Source of the DNA: Thiorhodospira sibirica ATCC 700588
Lineage (GTDB): Bacteria; Pseudomonadota; Gammaproteobacteria; Ectothiorhodospirales; Ectothiorhodospiraceae
Direction: 5' to 3'
Assembly (NCBI RefSeq): GCF_000227725.2
Contig: NZ_MU255056.1
Coordinates: forward strand, 1,041,591 to 1,105,590
Length of the DNA stretch: 64,000 bases
Made by a program: the position numbers and the translations under genes. The notes beneath the pieces are model-generated. The model worked only from the letters and a program-made list of their open reading frames with translations. It had not been told where the DNA came from and did not search any database. Shown one piece after another: positions 1-7,901 of this stretch. Positions within the stretch are counted from its first letter, which is position 1. Each line of letters opens with the position of its first letter.

Positions 1-605
1 GAAACGAAAGCGCTGGGCAACCCAGTCAACCAGGCGTCCACTGTAGCCGCCGTCAACCCAGATCGTGCGCAGCTTTTGCAATGACCGGGGAGATGGCGCA
101 GGAGTTGGCGCGCCCCATCACGGTCTTGCACGCTGGCGGCGGTGACAAGGACGGCCAGCACCAGCCCCAGGGTATCGACCAGAAGATGGCGTTTGCGGCC
201 CTTGATCTTCTTGCCGGCGTCATAGCCGCGCTCGCCAGGAATCGCCGTGGTCTTGACGCTTTGGTTGTCCAGACACCCGGCGCTCGGATGCTTGTGACGC
301 CCGTGGCGTTGCCGTAGCCGAGCGCGTAGCCTGTCATGAAGACGCTGCCAGGTTCCATCGCGCCGCCAGCGATTGAAGTCATAGTACACTGCCGACCAGG
401 CAGGAAAGTCGCGCGGCAGCTGACGCCACTGGCAGCCCGTCTGCAGGATATAGAAGATCGCATTGATGACTTGGCGCATGCTGAGCTTACGAGGGCGCCC
501 GACCGGGGCGCTCGGCAACAGCGGCTTGATCGCCTTCCAGGCGCCGTCGCTGAGGTGACTCGGGTAGCGTTTTTTTGCGAATCTTCTTGCTGCATTTCTG
601 GGGCA
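1..605 (-). pseudogene. IS5-family DDE transposase, frame-disrupted and partial
   Basis: Read from 605 downward, the protein has typical IS5/IS427-group features: a start MPQKCSKKIRKK, then RYPSHLSDGAWKAIKPLLP, GCQWRQLPRDFP, the DNQSVKTT segment with the first catalytic Asp, and KGRKRHLLVDTLG. Near the edge comes IWVDGGYSG with the second Asp. These pieces sit in three different frames. A run of seven A residues (complement of about 570-576) separates the start from the body. A second frame change lies near 85-100, before IWVDGGYSG. The first could be a slippage site as in some IS families, but two shifts favour decay. The catalytic Glu region is outside the window. Confidence 0.7.
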
Positions 606-670
606 TGTGGGCCACTTCCTAGAAAAAATCGTAGGTTAAGCCATTACGCGATTAATTTCCAAACAGCCTC
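1..670 (-). mobile_element. IS5-family element, one end only
   Basis: This is the transposase-5' end of an IS5-type insertion sequence, running off the window start. The outer end reads GAGGCTGTTTGG on the minus strand, ending at 670, and is flanked by TTAG (671-674, CTAA on the minus strand). That resembles the short target duplications of IS5 relatives. The inner part encodes the transposase described separately. The partner end and duplication lie outside the window, so the boundary is inferred from one side only. Confidence 0.6.
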
Positions 671-775
671 TTAGACTTAAAGCAGTAACGCATCGCCTTG
701 GATTGGTGCAGTATAGTACATTGCAACCGCGTACCAGCGCGATAACCCGCGCCAATAGCAACCCAGGATAACCTT

Positions 776-2005
776 ATGTCATTTGATCACGATGCATCAA
801 TGCCTAGGCAATTATTTAGCCATTTTGTGCTGCCGCAGATTGACTTTGGCAGCGGGGTGCGCCGGCTGATTGCATCACGGGCCCGTCGCTTCGGACCGCG
901 TATTTTACTGATTACCGGCGCCCAGTCTTTGCAGCGTGGCCCATTTTGGCCGGAGATGCTGGCCCGCTTTGAGGCCGAAGGGCTGGAAGTGTTGATCCAC
1001 GCGGTTGCCGATGAACCCTCGCCGCACGGGGTTGATGCGGTGGTTCGGGAGTATCACAGCGCAGGCATTGCGGCGGTGGTTGCCATTGGCGGTGGCAGTG
1101 CGCTGGATGCCGCCAAGGCCATTGCGGGCTTGTTGCCCAGCGGAGATTCTGTGCTGGAATATCTGGAAGGCGTTGGCCCGCAACGGCCTTATCATGGACC
1201 GGCGCTGCCCCTGATTGCCGCACCGACCACCGCCGGTACCGGCGCAGAGATGAGCAAAAACGCGGTGTTGAGTGTACGCGGTGGGGATGGCTATAAAAAA
1301 TCCTTTCGCAGTGATTTGCTGATGGCGCGTCATGCGCTGATTGATCCGGATTTTCTGCAGCACTGCCCGCCTGAGGTCTTGGCGGGCAATGGCATGGATG
1401 CCTTGACACAATTACTCGAATCCTATGTTTCCCGGCGGGCCTATGCGCACACCGATGCCCTGGTACTGAGCGCGTTACACCGCCTGCGTGTGAGTCTGCT
1501 GCCGCTGGTGCAGGACTCTGGTAATGCCGAGGCGCGCTCCGGGATGGCTTACGCGGCGATGGTGTCGGGGATCACCCTGTCTCAGGTAGGGCTGGGCGTA
1601 GTACACGGGCTGGCCTCGCCGCTGGGGGCCTTTTTCCCGATTCCCCACGGCCTGGTCTGTGGTGCCCTGCTGGCCCCGGCCACGCACAGCAATATCGAGG
1701 CCTTGCGCCACGCTGAGCCTGGCAGCGCGGCCTTGCAGCGTTATGCCACCTTGGGACGGGTGCTGGCGGGTAACCCGGCGCTGGACGATAACGCCGCGCA
1801 TGACGCCTTGATACAACAGCTGTATGCCTGGAGCAAGGCTCTGGGGCTGCCAACCCTGGGGGCTTTGGGGGTCACAGCGCAGGATTATGCGCGTATCATT
1901 GCCCACTGTCGCGGTTCCAGTATGCAGACCAATCCTATTCATCTCAGCGATGCACAGCTTGCCGAGCTGCTGGCACGCTGCCAAACCACCGCCTGGCTGG
2001 CCTGA
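776..2005 (+). CDS. iron-containing alcohol dehydrogenase
   Basis: This is a 409-residue member of the group III (iron-activated) alcohol dehydrogenase family. It probably oxidises or reduces an alcohol/aldehyde with NAD(P); the substrate cannot be read from sequence. Seen: the nucleotide-binding stretch AIGGGSALDAAKAIAGL near residue 105, TTAGTGAEMSKNAVLS near 150, and the metal region NGMDALTQLLESYVS near 205 and PIPHGLVCGALL near 290. A Gln stands in the DALTQ motif where many relatives have a metal-binding His; other family members share this. An AGGA ribosome site lies 8 bases before the ATG. An 82-codon gene follows after 14 bases, so the two may be co-transcribed. Confidence 0.9.
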   Translation: MSFDHDASMPRQLFSHFVLPQIDFGSGVRRLIASRARRFGPRILLITGAQSLQRGPFWPEMLARFEAEGLEVLIHAVADEPSPHGVDAVVREYHSAGIAAVVAIGGGSALDAAKAIAGLLPSGDSVLEYLEGVGPQRPYHGPALPLIAAPTTAGTGAEMSKNAVLSVRGGDGYKKSFRSDLLMARHALIDPDFLQHCPPEVLAGNGMDALTQLLESYVSRRAYAHTDALVLSALHRLRVSLLPLVQDSGNAEARSGMAYAAMVSGITLSQVGLGVVHGLASPLGAFFPIPHGLVCGALLAPATHSNIEALRHAEPGSAALQRYATLGRVLAGNPALDDNAAHDALIQQLYAWSKALGLPTLGALGVTAQDYARIIAHCRGSSMQTNPIHLSDAQLAELLARCQTTAWLA

Positions 2006-2019
2006 TTCGGAGTTTCCTC

Positions 2020-2268
2020 ATGCCCATACGTTTTGAAGAACAAACGGCGATTCTGGAAGAATTTTGTACGGTTGAAGAGGCCGATACCCTGTTGGCCTGG
2101 CTGATGGAACACCCCGATGCACAAGTGGATCTGGCACCCTGCAAGCATCTGCACGCAGCTATTTTGCAGGTGCTGTTATCCTGCAAACCCACGCTGAAAA
2201 ACCTGCCACAGGAGGATGGCGAGCTGCGCGCCTGGATGCAGACCCTGCGTGATAGCCCGCCGTCCTGA
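2020..2268 (+). CDS. small STAS-like protein of unknown function
   Basis: This 82-residue protein is preceded by GGAG 8 bases before the ATG. The centre (VEEADTLLAWLMEHPDAQVD, then LAPCKHLHAAILQVLLSC) has the pattern of a compact STAS-like fold: helix, strand, then a polar loop followed by a helix. STAS proteins often act as anti-anti-sigma or docking modules, but no partner kinase is adjacent. It follows the alcohol dehydrogenase by 14 bases and is probably in its operon. The STAS assignment is a guess from pattern; the coding call is firmer. Confidence 0.65.
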   Translation: MPIRFEEQTAILEEFCTVEEADTLLAWLMEHPDAQVDLAPCKHLHAAILQVLLSCKPTLKNLPQEDGELRAWMQTLRDSPPS

Positions 2269-2281
2269 TCACAGTCCGAAC

Positions 2282-2339
2282 GTAGCGGCATCGTCCAGGT
2301 GCCGCACCCAAAAAAGCGACGGCTGGGAGCCGCCGCCAC
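2282..2339 (+). repeat. REP/BIME-like repeat, copy 1
   Basis: Two stem-loops stand in tandem: GTAGCGGCATC...GGTGCCGCAC, then a run of six A residues, then GCGACGGCTGGGAGCCGCC and GCCAC. The same two-part unit recurs at 14801-14857 (reverse) and 19812-19868, with single-stem versions at 19691-19730 and 53482-53507. It lies between the 82-residue gene and the EF-G-like gene. Confidence 0.75.
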
Positions 2340-2374
2340 GATAATCCCTTTATTTTGTAAGGAGTTGACACACG

Positions 2375-4429
2375 ATGGCACAGTATGGACCGCATGATAT
2401 CCGCAACATTGCCCTGGTTGGTCCGGGCGGTAGCGGTAAAACCACGCTGATTGAGGCATTGCTGGTGCAGGCCGGGGCCTTGCCAGAGGCGGGCAGCATC
2501 GAAAAAGGCACGACGGTGTGCGATTTTGACCCGCTGGAAAAATCCATACAGCACTCGCTGGAACCGGCCATTGTCCACCTGGAAAACGCCGGTTGCCATA
2601 TCCATCTCATTGATACCCCCGGAATGCCGGATTTTCTCGGGCGGGCGGTGAGTATCTTGCCCGCGATTGAAACCGTAGCGATTACCATTGAGCCGCAATA
2701 TGGGGTAGATATCACCACCACGCGCTTGCTGGAGCGCGCCGATGATATGCGCGCCTGCCGCCTGGTGATTATCAACAAAATTGAGCAGCCGGGCATTGAT
2801 TGGGAGGCGGTCATGAACCGCCTGCGCGACACCCTGGGGCCGGGCTGTCTGCCCATCAATCTGCCCGCAGATCAGGGACGCCGCGTGGTGGATTGTTACT
2901 TTGCCCCGGATACTGCGGCACAGACTGATTTTTCCTCGGTCAAAGCGGCGCATGATGCGCTGATTGATCAGGTGGTTGAGCTCGATGAGGCGCTGATGGA
3001 GCGCTATCTGGAGCAGGGCCAGGCGCTTGATCCACAGCAGTTGCATGATCCCTTTGAAGAAGCCCTGCGGCAGCGTCATTTGATACCGATCTGCTTTGTG
3101 TCGGCCAAAACCGGCGCGGGCCTTGCGCAGTTACTGCGCGTCTTTTGTGAGCTGATGCCCAATCCGGCCGAGGGCAATCCACCGCCCTTTGTCAAAGGCG
3201 AGGGCGAAACCGCCAAGCCGGTGATGGTGCTGCCCGACCCGCAACAGCACGTTGTGGCGCATGTTTTTAAGATCAGCTTTGACCCGTTTATCGGCAAACT
3301 GGGCATTTTTCGCATCCATCAGGGCACGATCACCCCCAATACCCAACTGTTTATCGGCGATGCCCGCAAACCGTTCAAGGTCTCGCATCTGTATCGGGTG
3401 CATGGCAAAGAACACAAAGAGATTCCCCTCGGCCTGCCCGGCGACATCTGCGCCGTGACCAAGGTCGATGAGCTGCACTTTGATGCGGTTTTGCATGATT
3501 CGCATGACGAGGATCATTTTCATCTGCGCTCTATCCGCTGTCCGGCGCCGATGTTTGGCCTGGCGGTTCAGGTCAAAAAACGCGGTGACGAACAAAAATT
3601 TTCCGATGCCATTCACAAAATCGCCGATGAAGACCCCTGTCTGGTCATTGAGCAGGCCAAGGATGCCAACGAAACCGTGCTGCGCGCCGTCGGGGAGCAA
3701 CATTTGCGGGTGATTCTGGATAAGCTGCGTGAGCGCTATCATCTGGAGCTGGAGGTCCGGCCACCGCGCATCCCCTACCGCGAGACCATCACCCAGCCCG
3801 CCGAAGGCCATGCCCGCCATAAAAAACAAACCGGCGGCGCGGGCCAGTTTGGCGAGGTGTTTTTGCGCATCGAACCGCTGCCACGCGGCGAGGGCTTTGT
3901 GTTTGGTAACGCCGTTGTCGGCGGGGCCATCCCCGGACAGTTCATTCCGGCGGTGGAAAAAGGCGTGCGTCAGGTGCTGGAAAGCGGCGCCATCGCCGGT
4001 TATCCGCTGCAAGACCTTAAAGTGACCGTGTATGACGGCAAATATCACGCGGTTGATTCCAAGGAAATCGCCTTTATCGCCGCTGCCCGCAAGGCTTTTC
4101 TGGATGCCATCCACAAAGCCAAAGGAGTGTTACTGGAGCCGGTGGTAAATATCCAGATCAAAACCCCCAGTTCCGCTGTGGGCAGTATCACCGGCGATTT
4201 GGCCAATCTGCGTGGGCGCATCAATGGCACCAGCGTATTGCCGGATGGGCGTTCTATCATTGACGGGCAAGTGCCGCTCAGTGAGCTGGATAATTACCAG
4301 TCCAAGCTCAAATCCGTCACCGGCGGCGAGGGTTCTTACACCATGGAATTCAGTCATTACGAGGCCGTCCCGGCGCGTATCCAGCAAGAACTGATCGCTG
4401 CCTTCAAACCCAAAGACGACGAGGATTAA
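2375..4429 (+). CDS. elongation factor G-like translational GTPase
   Basis: This is a 684-residue relative of EF-G of the FusA2/EF-G-like type. Seen: P-loop GPGGSGKTT at about residues 15-23 (classical EF-G has AHIDAGKTT), the G3 motif DTPGMPDF near 88, and a G4 motif NKIE where canonical factors have NKxD. Domain II, then the EF-G domain III-V region follow, with HARHKKQTGGAGQFGEV (domain IV start) near 470-490. The changed G1 and G4 motifs set it apart from housekeeping EF-G; relatives are thought to act in translation under special conditions. The start has AAGGAG 10 bases upstream. It is followed by a hairpin and then pilT. Confidence 0.9.
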   Translation: MAQYGPHDIRNIALVGPGGSGKTTLIEALLVQAGALPEAGSIEKGTTVCDFDPLEKSIQHSLEPAIVHLENAGCHIHLIDTPGMPDFLGRAVSILPAIETVAITIEPQYGVDITTTRLLERADDMRACRLVIINKIEQPGIDWEAVMNRLRDTLGPGCLPINLPADQGRRVVDCYFAPDTAAQTDFSSVKAAHDALIDQVVELDEALMERYLEQGQALDPQQLHDPFEEALRQRHLIPICFVSAKTGAGLAQLLRVFCELMPNPAEGNPPPFVKGEGETAKPVMVLPDPQQHVVAHVFKISFDPFIGKLGIFRIHQGTITPNTQLFIGDARKPFKVSHLYRVHGKEHKEIPLGLPGDICAVTKVDELHFDAVLHDSHDEDHFHLRSIRCPAPMFGLAVQVKKRGDEQKFSDAIHKIADEDPCLVIEQAKDANETVLRAVGEQHLRVILDKLRERYHLELEVRPPRIPYRETITQPAEGHARHKKQTGGAGQFGEVFLRIEPLPRGEGFVFGNAVVGGAIPGQFIPAVEKGVRQVLESGAIAGYPLQDLKVTVYDGKYHAVDSKEIAFIAAARKAFLDAIHKAKGVLLEPVVNIQIKTPSSAVGSITGDLANLRGRINGTSVLPDGRSIIDGQVPLSELDNYQSKLKSVTGGEGSYTMEFSHYEAVPARIQQELIAAFKPKDDED

Positions 4430-4456
4430 ATCCGGCCCTGCCCCGCCGTATTATGG

Positions 4457-4495
4457 CCGCTGGCCTTATGCCCAAGACCTGTGACAGGCCAGCGG
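4457..4495 (+). terminator. hairpin after EF-G-like gene
   Basis: A perfect 10-bp stem (CCGCTGGCCT / AGGCCAGCGG) with a 19-base loop stands 28 bases after the EF-G-like stop. No U-run follows, so it may be a processing or attenuation hairpin rather than a classical intrinsic terminator. Confidence 0.45.
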
Positions 4496-4552
4496 GTGGG
4501 TGCTATATTGACGGCGCTGTACGTGCCTTCATCTTAAATCGCGGGGATTTTT

Positions 4553-5587
4553 ATGGACATTGCTCAACTGTTGACTTTTAGCGTCAAAAACGGCGCTTCT
4601 GACTTGCACCTATCCGCCGGGCTGCCGCCGATGATCCGCGTGGATGGCGACGTGCGGCGCATCAATGTGCCCGCGATGGAACACAAAGCGGTGCATGGCA
4701 TGATCTATGACATCATGAACGATAAACAGCGCAAGGATTATGAAGAATTTTGGGAAACCGACTTTTCTTTTGAAATCCCGGGGCTGGCGCGCTTTCGTGT
4801 GAATGCCTTCAATCACAACCGGGGGGCCGGGGCGGTCTTTCGTACCATTCCCACCAAAATCCTCACCCTTGAAGAACTCAAATGCCCCAAGATCTTTGCA
4901 CGCATTGCCGAATATCCACGCGGCATTGTATTGGTGACCGGGCCGACCGGCTCGGGTAAATCCACCACCCTGGCGGCGATGGTCCATCACAAAAACGAAA
5001 ATGAATACGGCCACATCCTCACCGTAGAAGACCCCATCGAATTTGTTCATGAATCCAAACGCTGCCTGATCAATCAGCGCGAGGTGCATCGTGACACCCT
5101 GGGTTTTAATGAGGCACTGCGCTCGGCCCTGCGTGAAGACCCTGACACCATCCTGGTCGGGGAAATGCGCGACCTGGAAACCATCCGCCTGGCCTTAAGT
5201 GCGGCAGAAACCGGGCATTTAGTGTTTGGCACCCTGCATACCAGCTCGGCGGCCAAAACCATTGACCGCGTGGTGGATGTCTTTCCTGCGGCTGAAAAAG
5301 ACATGATCCGCGCCATGTTGTCTGAATCCTTGCGGGCGGTGATTTCCCAGACCTTGCTCAAGCGCATTGGCGGCGGGCGTGTCGCTGCCCATGAAATCAT
5401 GCTCGGCACCCCGGCCATCCGTAATCTCATTCGTGAAAACAAGATTGCCCAGATGTACTCGGCGATTCAGACCAGTCAGGGTGTGGGGATGCAAACCCTG
5501 GATATGTCGCTCAAAGAGCTGCTCAGCAAGGGCCTGGTTGGCAAAGAAGAAGCCCGTCGTAAAGCCACCAACCCCGATGCCCTGTAG
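4553..5587 (+). CDS. pilT: type IV pilus retraction ATPase PilT
   Basis: At 344 residues it has the same length as well-studied PilT proteins and very close sequence. It powers pilus depolymerisation (twitching, surface sensing, DNA uptake) at the inner-membrane base of the pilus. Seen: N-terminal GASDLHLSAGLPPMIRVDG, Walker A GPTGSGKSTT near 133, Asp box VEDPIEFVHE, Walker B region ILVGEMRDLETIRLA, His box ETGHLVFGTLHT, and the AIRNLIRE motif specific to retraction ATPases near 290. GGGGA precedes the ATG. The usual neighbour pilU is absent, and other pilus genes are not in the window. Confidence 0.97.
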   Translation: MDIAQLLTFSVKNGASDLHLSAGLPPMIRVDGDVRRINVPAMEHKAVHGMIYDIMNDKQRKDYEEFWETDFSFEIPGLARFRVNAFNHNRGAGAVFRTIPTKILTLEELKCPKIFARIAEYPRGIVLVTGPTGSGKSTTLAAMVHHKNENEYGHILTVEDPIEFVHESKRCLINQREVHRDTLGFNEALRSALREDPDTILVGEMRDLETIRLALSAAETGHLVFGTLHTSSAAKTIDRVVDVFPAAEKDMIRAMLSESLRAVISQTLLKRIGGGRVAAHEIMLGTPAIRNLIRENKIAQMYSAIQTSQGVGMQTLDMSLKELLSKGLVGKEEARRKATNPDAL

Positions 5588-5633
5588 TCAATAATCCACT
5601 TTTTATCATGCGCTGGGCGGTCCGCACCCACAC

Positions 5634-5672
5634 AACAGGCACTGGCCTGACCAATGCCTGTTTGTATCTTGC
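5634..5672 (+). terminator. intrinsic terminator of pilT
   Basis: AACAGGCA (5634-5641) pairs with TGCCTGTT (5655-5662), followed by a T-rich tract (TTGTATCTT). It lies 47 bases after the pilT stop. The rest of the 277-base gap to the next gene shows no other clear element. Confidence 0.6.
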
Positions 5673-5864
5673 CGTTTTCCCGATGGATACACAGCAAGGC
5701 CCTCTTTTCCCAGTAATTCATAATTAAGAATATGCTTATTTTATTTAGCAATAAATTGATTTAAGCTTCAGCGTTATGCACATTTGGCGGACCTATCACT
5801 GAAGTGATACCGTGCATCCCCCAACATCCTCACGATTTCAGGCTGCAAAAAGGTATTTTTTAGA

Positions 5865-6596
5865 ATGCATACAACATGGCTCAATCTGCCGGGATTGCAC
5901 GTCCCGCTCAAGGCATTATTTACCGGTTATCTGATCGTTGTCGGCTTTGGTTTTTTAGCCGCCGGCACACAGATTTTGCTCACGCATGGCATGGCCGATG
6001 GCAAGCTGGGGCTATCGATGAACGATATTGTCTACAGTTTTTACGGCAATCGTGAAAATTCCCGCCTGGAAGCCAAGCTCAGGGGCTCCATGAGCGACAA
6101 AGCCACGCCCGAGGAAAATGAGATCATGATCCAATGGGCACGACGCGGCGCGCCTTTCAGCGAATGGGAAGGCACCATCAAGCCCATTGTGGATGCCAAA
6201 TGTGCGGCCTGTCATACCAACATCCCCACCCTGCCCAATGTCACCCTCTTTGAAGTCATGCAAGAATCAGCCGAGGTGGATAAAGGCCCTTCCATTGAAC
6301 ACCTGACGCGGGTTTCACATATCCATCTGTTCGGCATGTCCTTTATCTTCTTTTTCATCGGCCTGATTTTCTCCATGGCCGTTGGATTTAAACCCTGGAT
6401 CAAAGGGCTCATCATCTTCATCCCGTTTTTCTCGCTGGCGCTGGATGTTGCCGGCTGGTGGCTGACCAAATTCAACCCCGGATTTGCCTGGATGATCCTG
6501 GTCGCTGGCCTTGGCTATGGTTCCACCGTGGCCATCATGTTGCTGACTTCGCTGTATCAGATGTGGCTGATGCCCTTAGCCCGTCGCCCTGCATAA
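5865..6596 (+). CDS. membrane-bound c-type cytochrome-like protein
   Basis: The 243-residue protein has an N-terminal membrane anchor (about 15-38), a periplasmic stretch with one haem-binding motif CAACH at residues 113-117, and three or four C-terminal membrane helices (about 150-172, 180-200, 205-235). The layout fits a membrane electron carrier; His residues around 150 (SHIHLFG) could be haem ligands. The family is common in sulfur- and ammonia-oxidising Gammaproteobacteria, but I know no assigned reaction. It stands alone, with a hairpin downstream. The haem motif and topology are seen; an electron-transfer role is inferred. Confidence 0.75.
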   Translation: MHTTWLNLPGLHVPLKALFTGYLIVVGFGFLAAGTQILLTHGMADGKLGLSMNDIVYSFYGNRENSRLEAKLRGSMSDKATPEENEIMIQWARRGAPFSEWEGTIKPIVDAKCAACHTNIPTLPNVTLFEVMQESAEVDKGPSIEHLTRVSHIHLFGMSFIFFFIGLIFSMAVGFKPWIKGLIIFIPFFSLALDVAGWWLTKFNPGFAWMILVAGLGYGSTVAIMLLTSLYQMWLMPLARRPA

Positions 6597-6622
6597 GCGC
6601 GCTATAGCTACCTGCTTTTATC

Positions 6623-6664
6623 CACATGATGCGCCATATTCACTGTAACATGGCGCATCGTGTG
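6623..6664 (+). terminator. long hairpin after the cytochrome gene
   Basis: The arms CACATGATGCGCCAT (6623-6637) and ATGGCGCATCGTGTG (6650-6664) form a 15-bp stem with one T-G wobble and a 12-base loop. No U-run follows on either strand. It is probably the transcription end or an RNA-stabilising element of the cytochrome gene. Confidence 0.5.
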
Positions 6665-6737
6665 CCATCCATTCCCCATAAAACACCGCGAAGCCTGCGG
6701 CTTCGTGCCAAGCCAGTGCCTGGTGCTCCCGCAACGC

Positions 6738-6769
6738 TTAAATCGTGTGATATTTAAATCCTGTGATAT
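6738..6769 (+). repeat. tandem 16-base direct repeat upstream of TPR gene
   Basis: TTAAATCGTGTGATAT (6738-6753) is followed at once by TTAAATCCTGTGATAT (6754-6769), 15 of 16 bases identical. The pair ends 15 bases before the next start codon. It could be a double operator or a simple duplication in the leader. Confidence 0.6.
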
Positions 6770-6784
6770 CAAGAGGGCTTTGCT

Positions 6785-7105
6785 ATGGCGACCATTGCCG
6801 TGCTGGAGGATTTATTAACCCGAGGACAAGACAATGCCCTGTTGCGTTTTTCGCTGGGCAATGCTTATTTGCAAGCCAATGACGCCGCACAGGCAATCGT
6901 GCATTTGCGTCAGGCTCTGGTTTATGATCCGGACTATTCTGCTGCCTGGAAGCTGCTTGGCAAAGCCTTGACGCTGGATGGACAGACCGCCGAGGCCCTC
7001 AGCGCCTATACCCAGGGTATTGAGGTTGCCGCCCGACGCGGCGATAAACAGGCCGAAAAGGAAATGCAGGTGTTTAAAAAACGCCTGGAGCAGCACGCCG
7101 ATTAA
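6785..7105 (+). CDS. small tetratricopeptide-repeat protein
   Basis: The 106-residue protein carries two to three TPR units: about 16-48 (ALLRFSLGNAYLQANDAAQA), 49-82 (DYSAAWKLLGKALTLDGQTA) and a last helix pair. TPRs bind peptides of partner proteins; no partner is indicated. No signal peptide is seen, so it is cytoplasmic. AGAGGG lies upstream of the ATG. Its 3' side is the insertion side of the IS607-like element, so the gene that originally followed may have been glk. Confidence 0.8.
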   Translation: MATIAVLEDLLTRGQDNALLRFSLGNAYLQANDAAQAIVHLRQALVYDPDYSAAWKLLGKALTLDGQTAEALSAYTQGIEVAARRGDKQAEKEMQVFKKRLEQHAD

Positions 7106-7187
7106 GCGGATCATTTCTCATGGAGTTGACATCTAGGCTTTATTATACTAACTTTTGCTTACATTCTTAAGTAAACGCGGAGCACAC

Positions 7188-7901
7188 ATGCCCAGGTATG
7201 TTCCATCCAGAGAAGCCGCTAAAATACTCGGACTCCATGCAAACACACTTAGAAAATATGCCGATGAAGGGCGAATCGCCACTTACCGAACTGCCAGTGG
7301 GCAGCGAAGGTTTGATGTCGACTCCTATCTTGGCGCCGCCGTTGAAGCCAAGCCAGTTATCATTGGCTATTGCCGAGTGTCTTCACCTGCCCAAAAGCCA
7401 GACCTTGAGCGACAAGCCCAATACCTGCGTGAGTGCTACCCAGGTGTCGAGATCATCCAAGATGTCGGCTCCGCCCTCAACTATCAGCGTAAAGGGCTTA
7501 AATCCTTACTGGGACGATGCCTGCGAGGCGAGAAGCTCACAGTTGTGGTTGCCCACAAAGACCGACTCGTTCGTTTCGGATTTGAACTCATTGCGTGGAT
7601 TATCCGCGAGTGCGGCAGTGAACTCGTGGTTCTCAGTGGAGATAAAAGAGAACCCGAACGTGAACTCGCCGAAGATTTACTGGCCATCGTTCATGTCTTC
7701 GCTTGCAGGCGCTACGGGCGAAGAAATTACCAGAGCAAAAAGAATCAAGATGCGGCCAACGCGGTCGCAAGCGAAGCTGCTGAACTCGTGGTTGGGCGTC
7801 TATCGGTTCGTCTACAACGAGACAATTTGGCTACTGAATCTGCGGATCGTCCATCCGAACTTCATGGCCATCAAGAAGTACCTGATCCCCCATCTCGCTG
7901 A
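7188..7901 (+). CDS. tnpA: IS607-type serine recombinase TnpA
   Basis: The 237-residue protein begins with a MerR-like helix-turn-helix (REAAKILGLHANTLRKYADE, about 8-27), followed by GQRRFD. A small serine resolvase domain starts at IIGYCRVSSPAQ, with catalytic Ser at about 65, and continues through VVAHKDRLVRFGFELI and the C-terminal helix ELAEDLLAIVHVFACRRYGR. It catalyses strand exchange for element movement. The ATG at 7188 has GGAG 6 bases upstream. The last 70 codons overlap tnpB in the +1 frame and look unlike normal TnpA, so the functional protein probably ends near residue 180 and the tail is a by-product of the overlap. Confidence 0.9.
   Translation: MPRYVPSREAAKILGLHANTLRKYADEGRIATYRTASGQRRFDVDSYLGAAVEAKPVIIGYCRVSSPAQKPDLERQAQYLRECYPGVEIIQDVGSALNYQRKGLKSLLGRCLRGEKLTVVVAHKDRLVRFGFELIAWIIRECGSELVVLSGDKREPERELAEDLLAIVHVFACRRYGRRNYQSKKNQDAANAVASEAAELVVGRLSVRLQRDNLATESADRPSELHGHQEVPDPPSR

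Noticed and set aside
2159-3079. Long open frame antisense to the EF-G-like gene
   Set aside because: The plus-strand gene has clear GTPase motifs throughout; the antisense frame has none.
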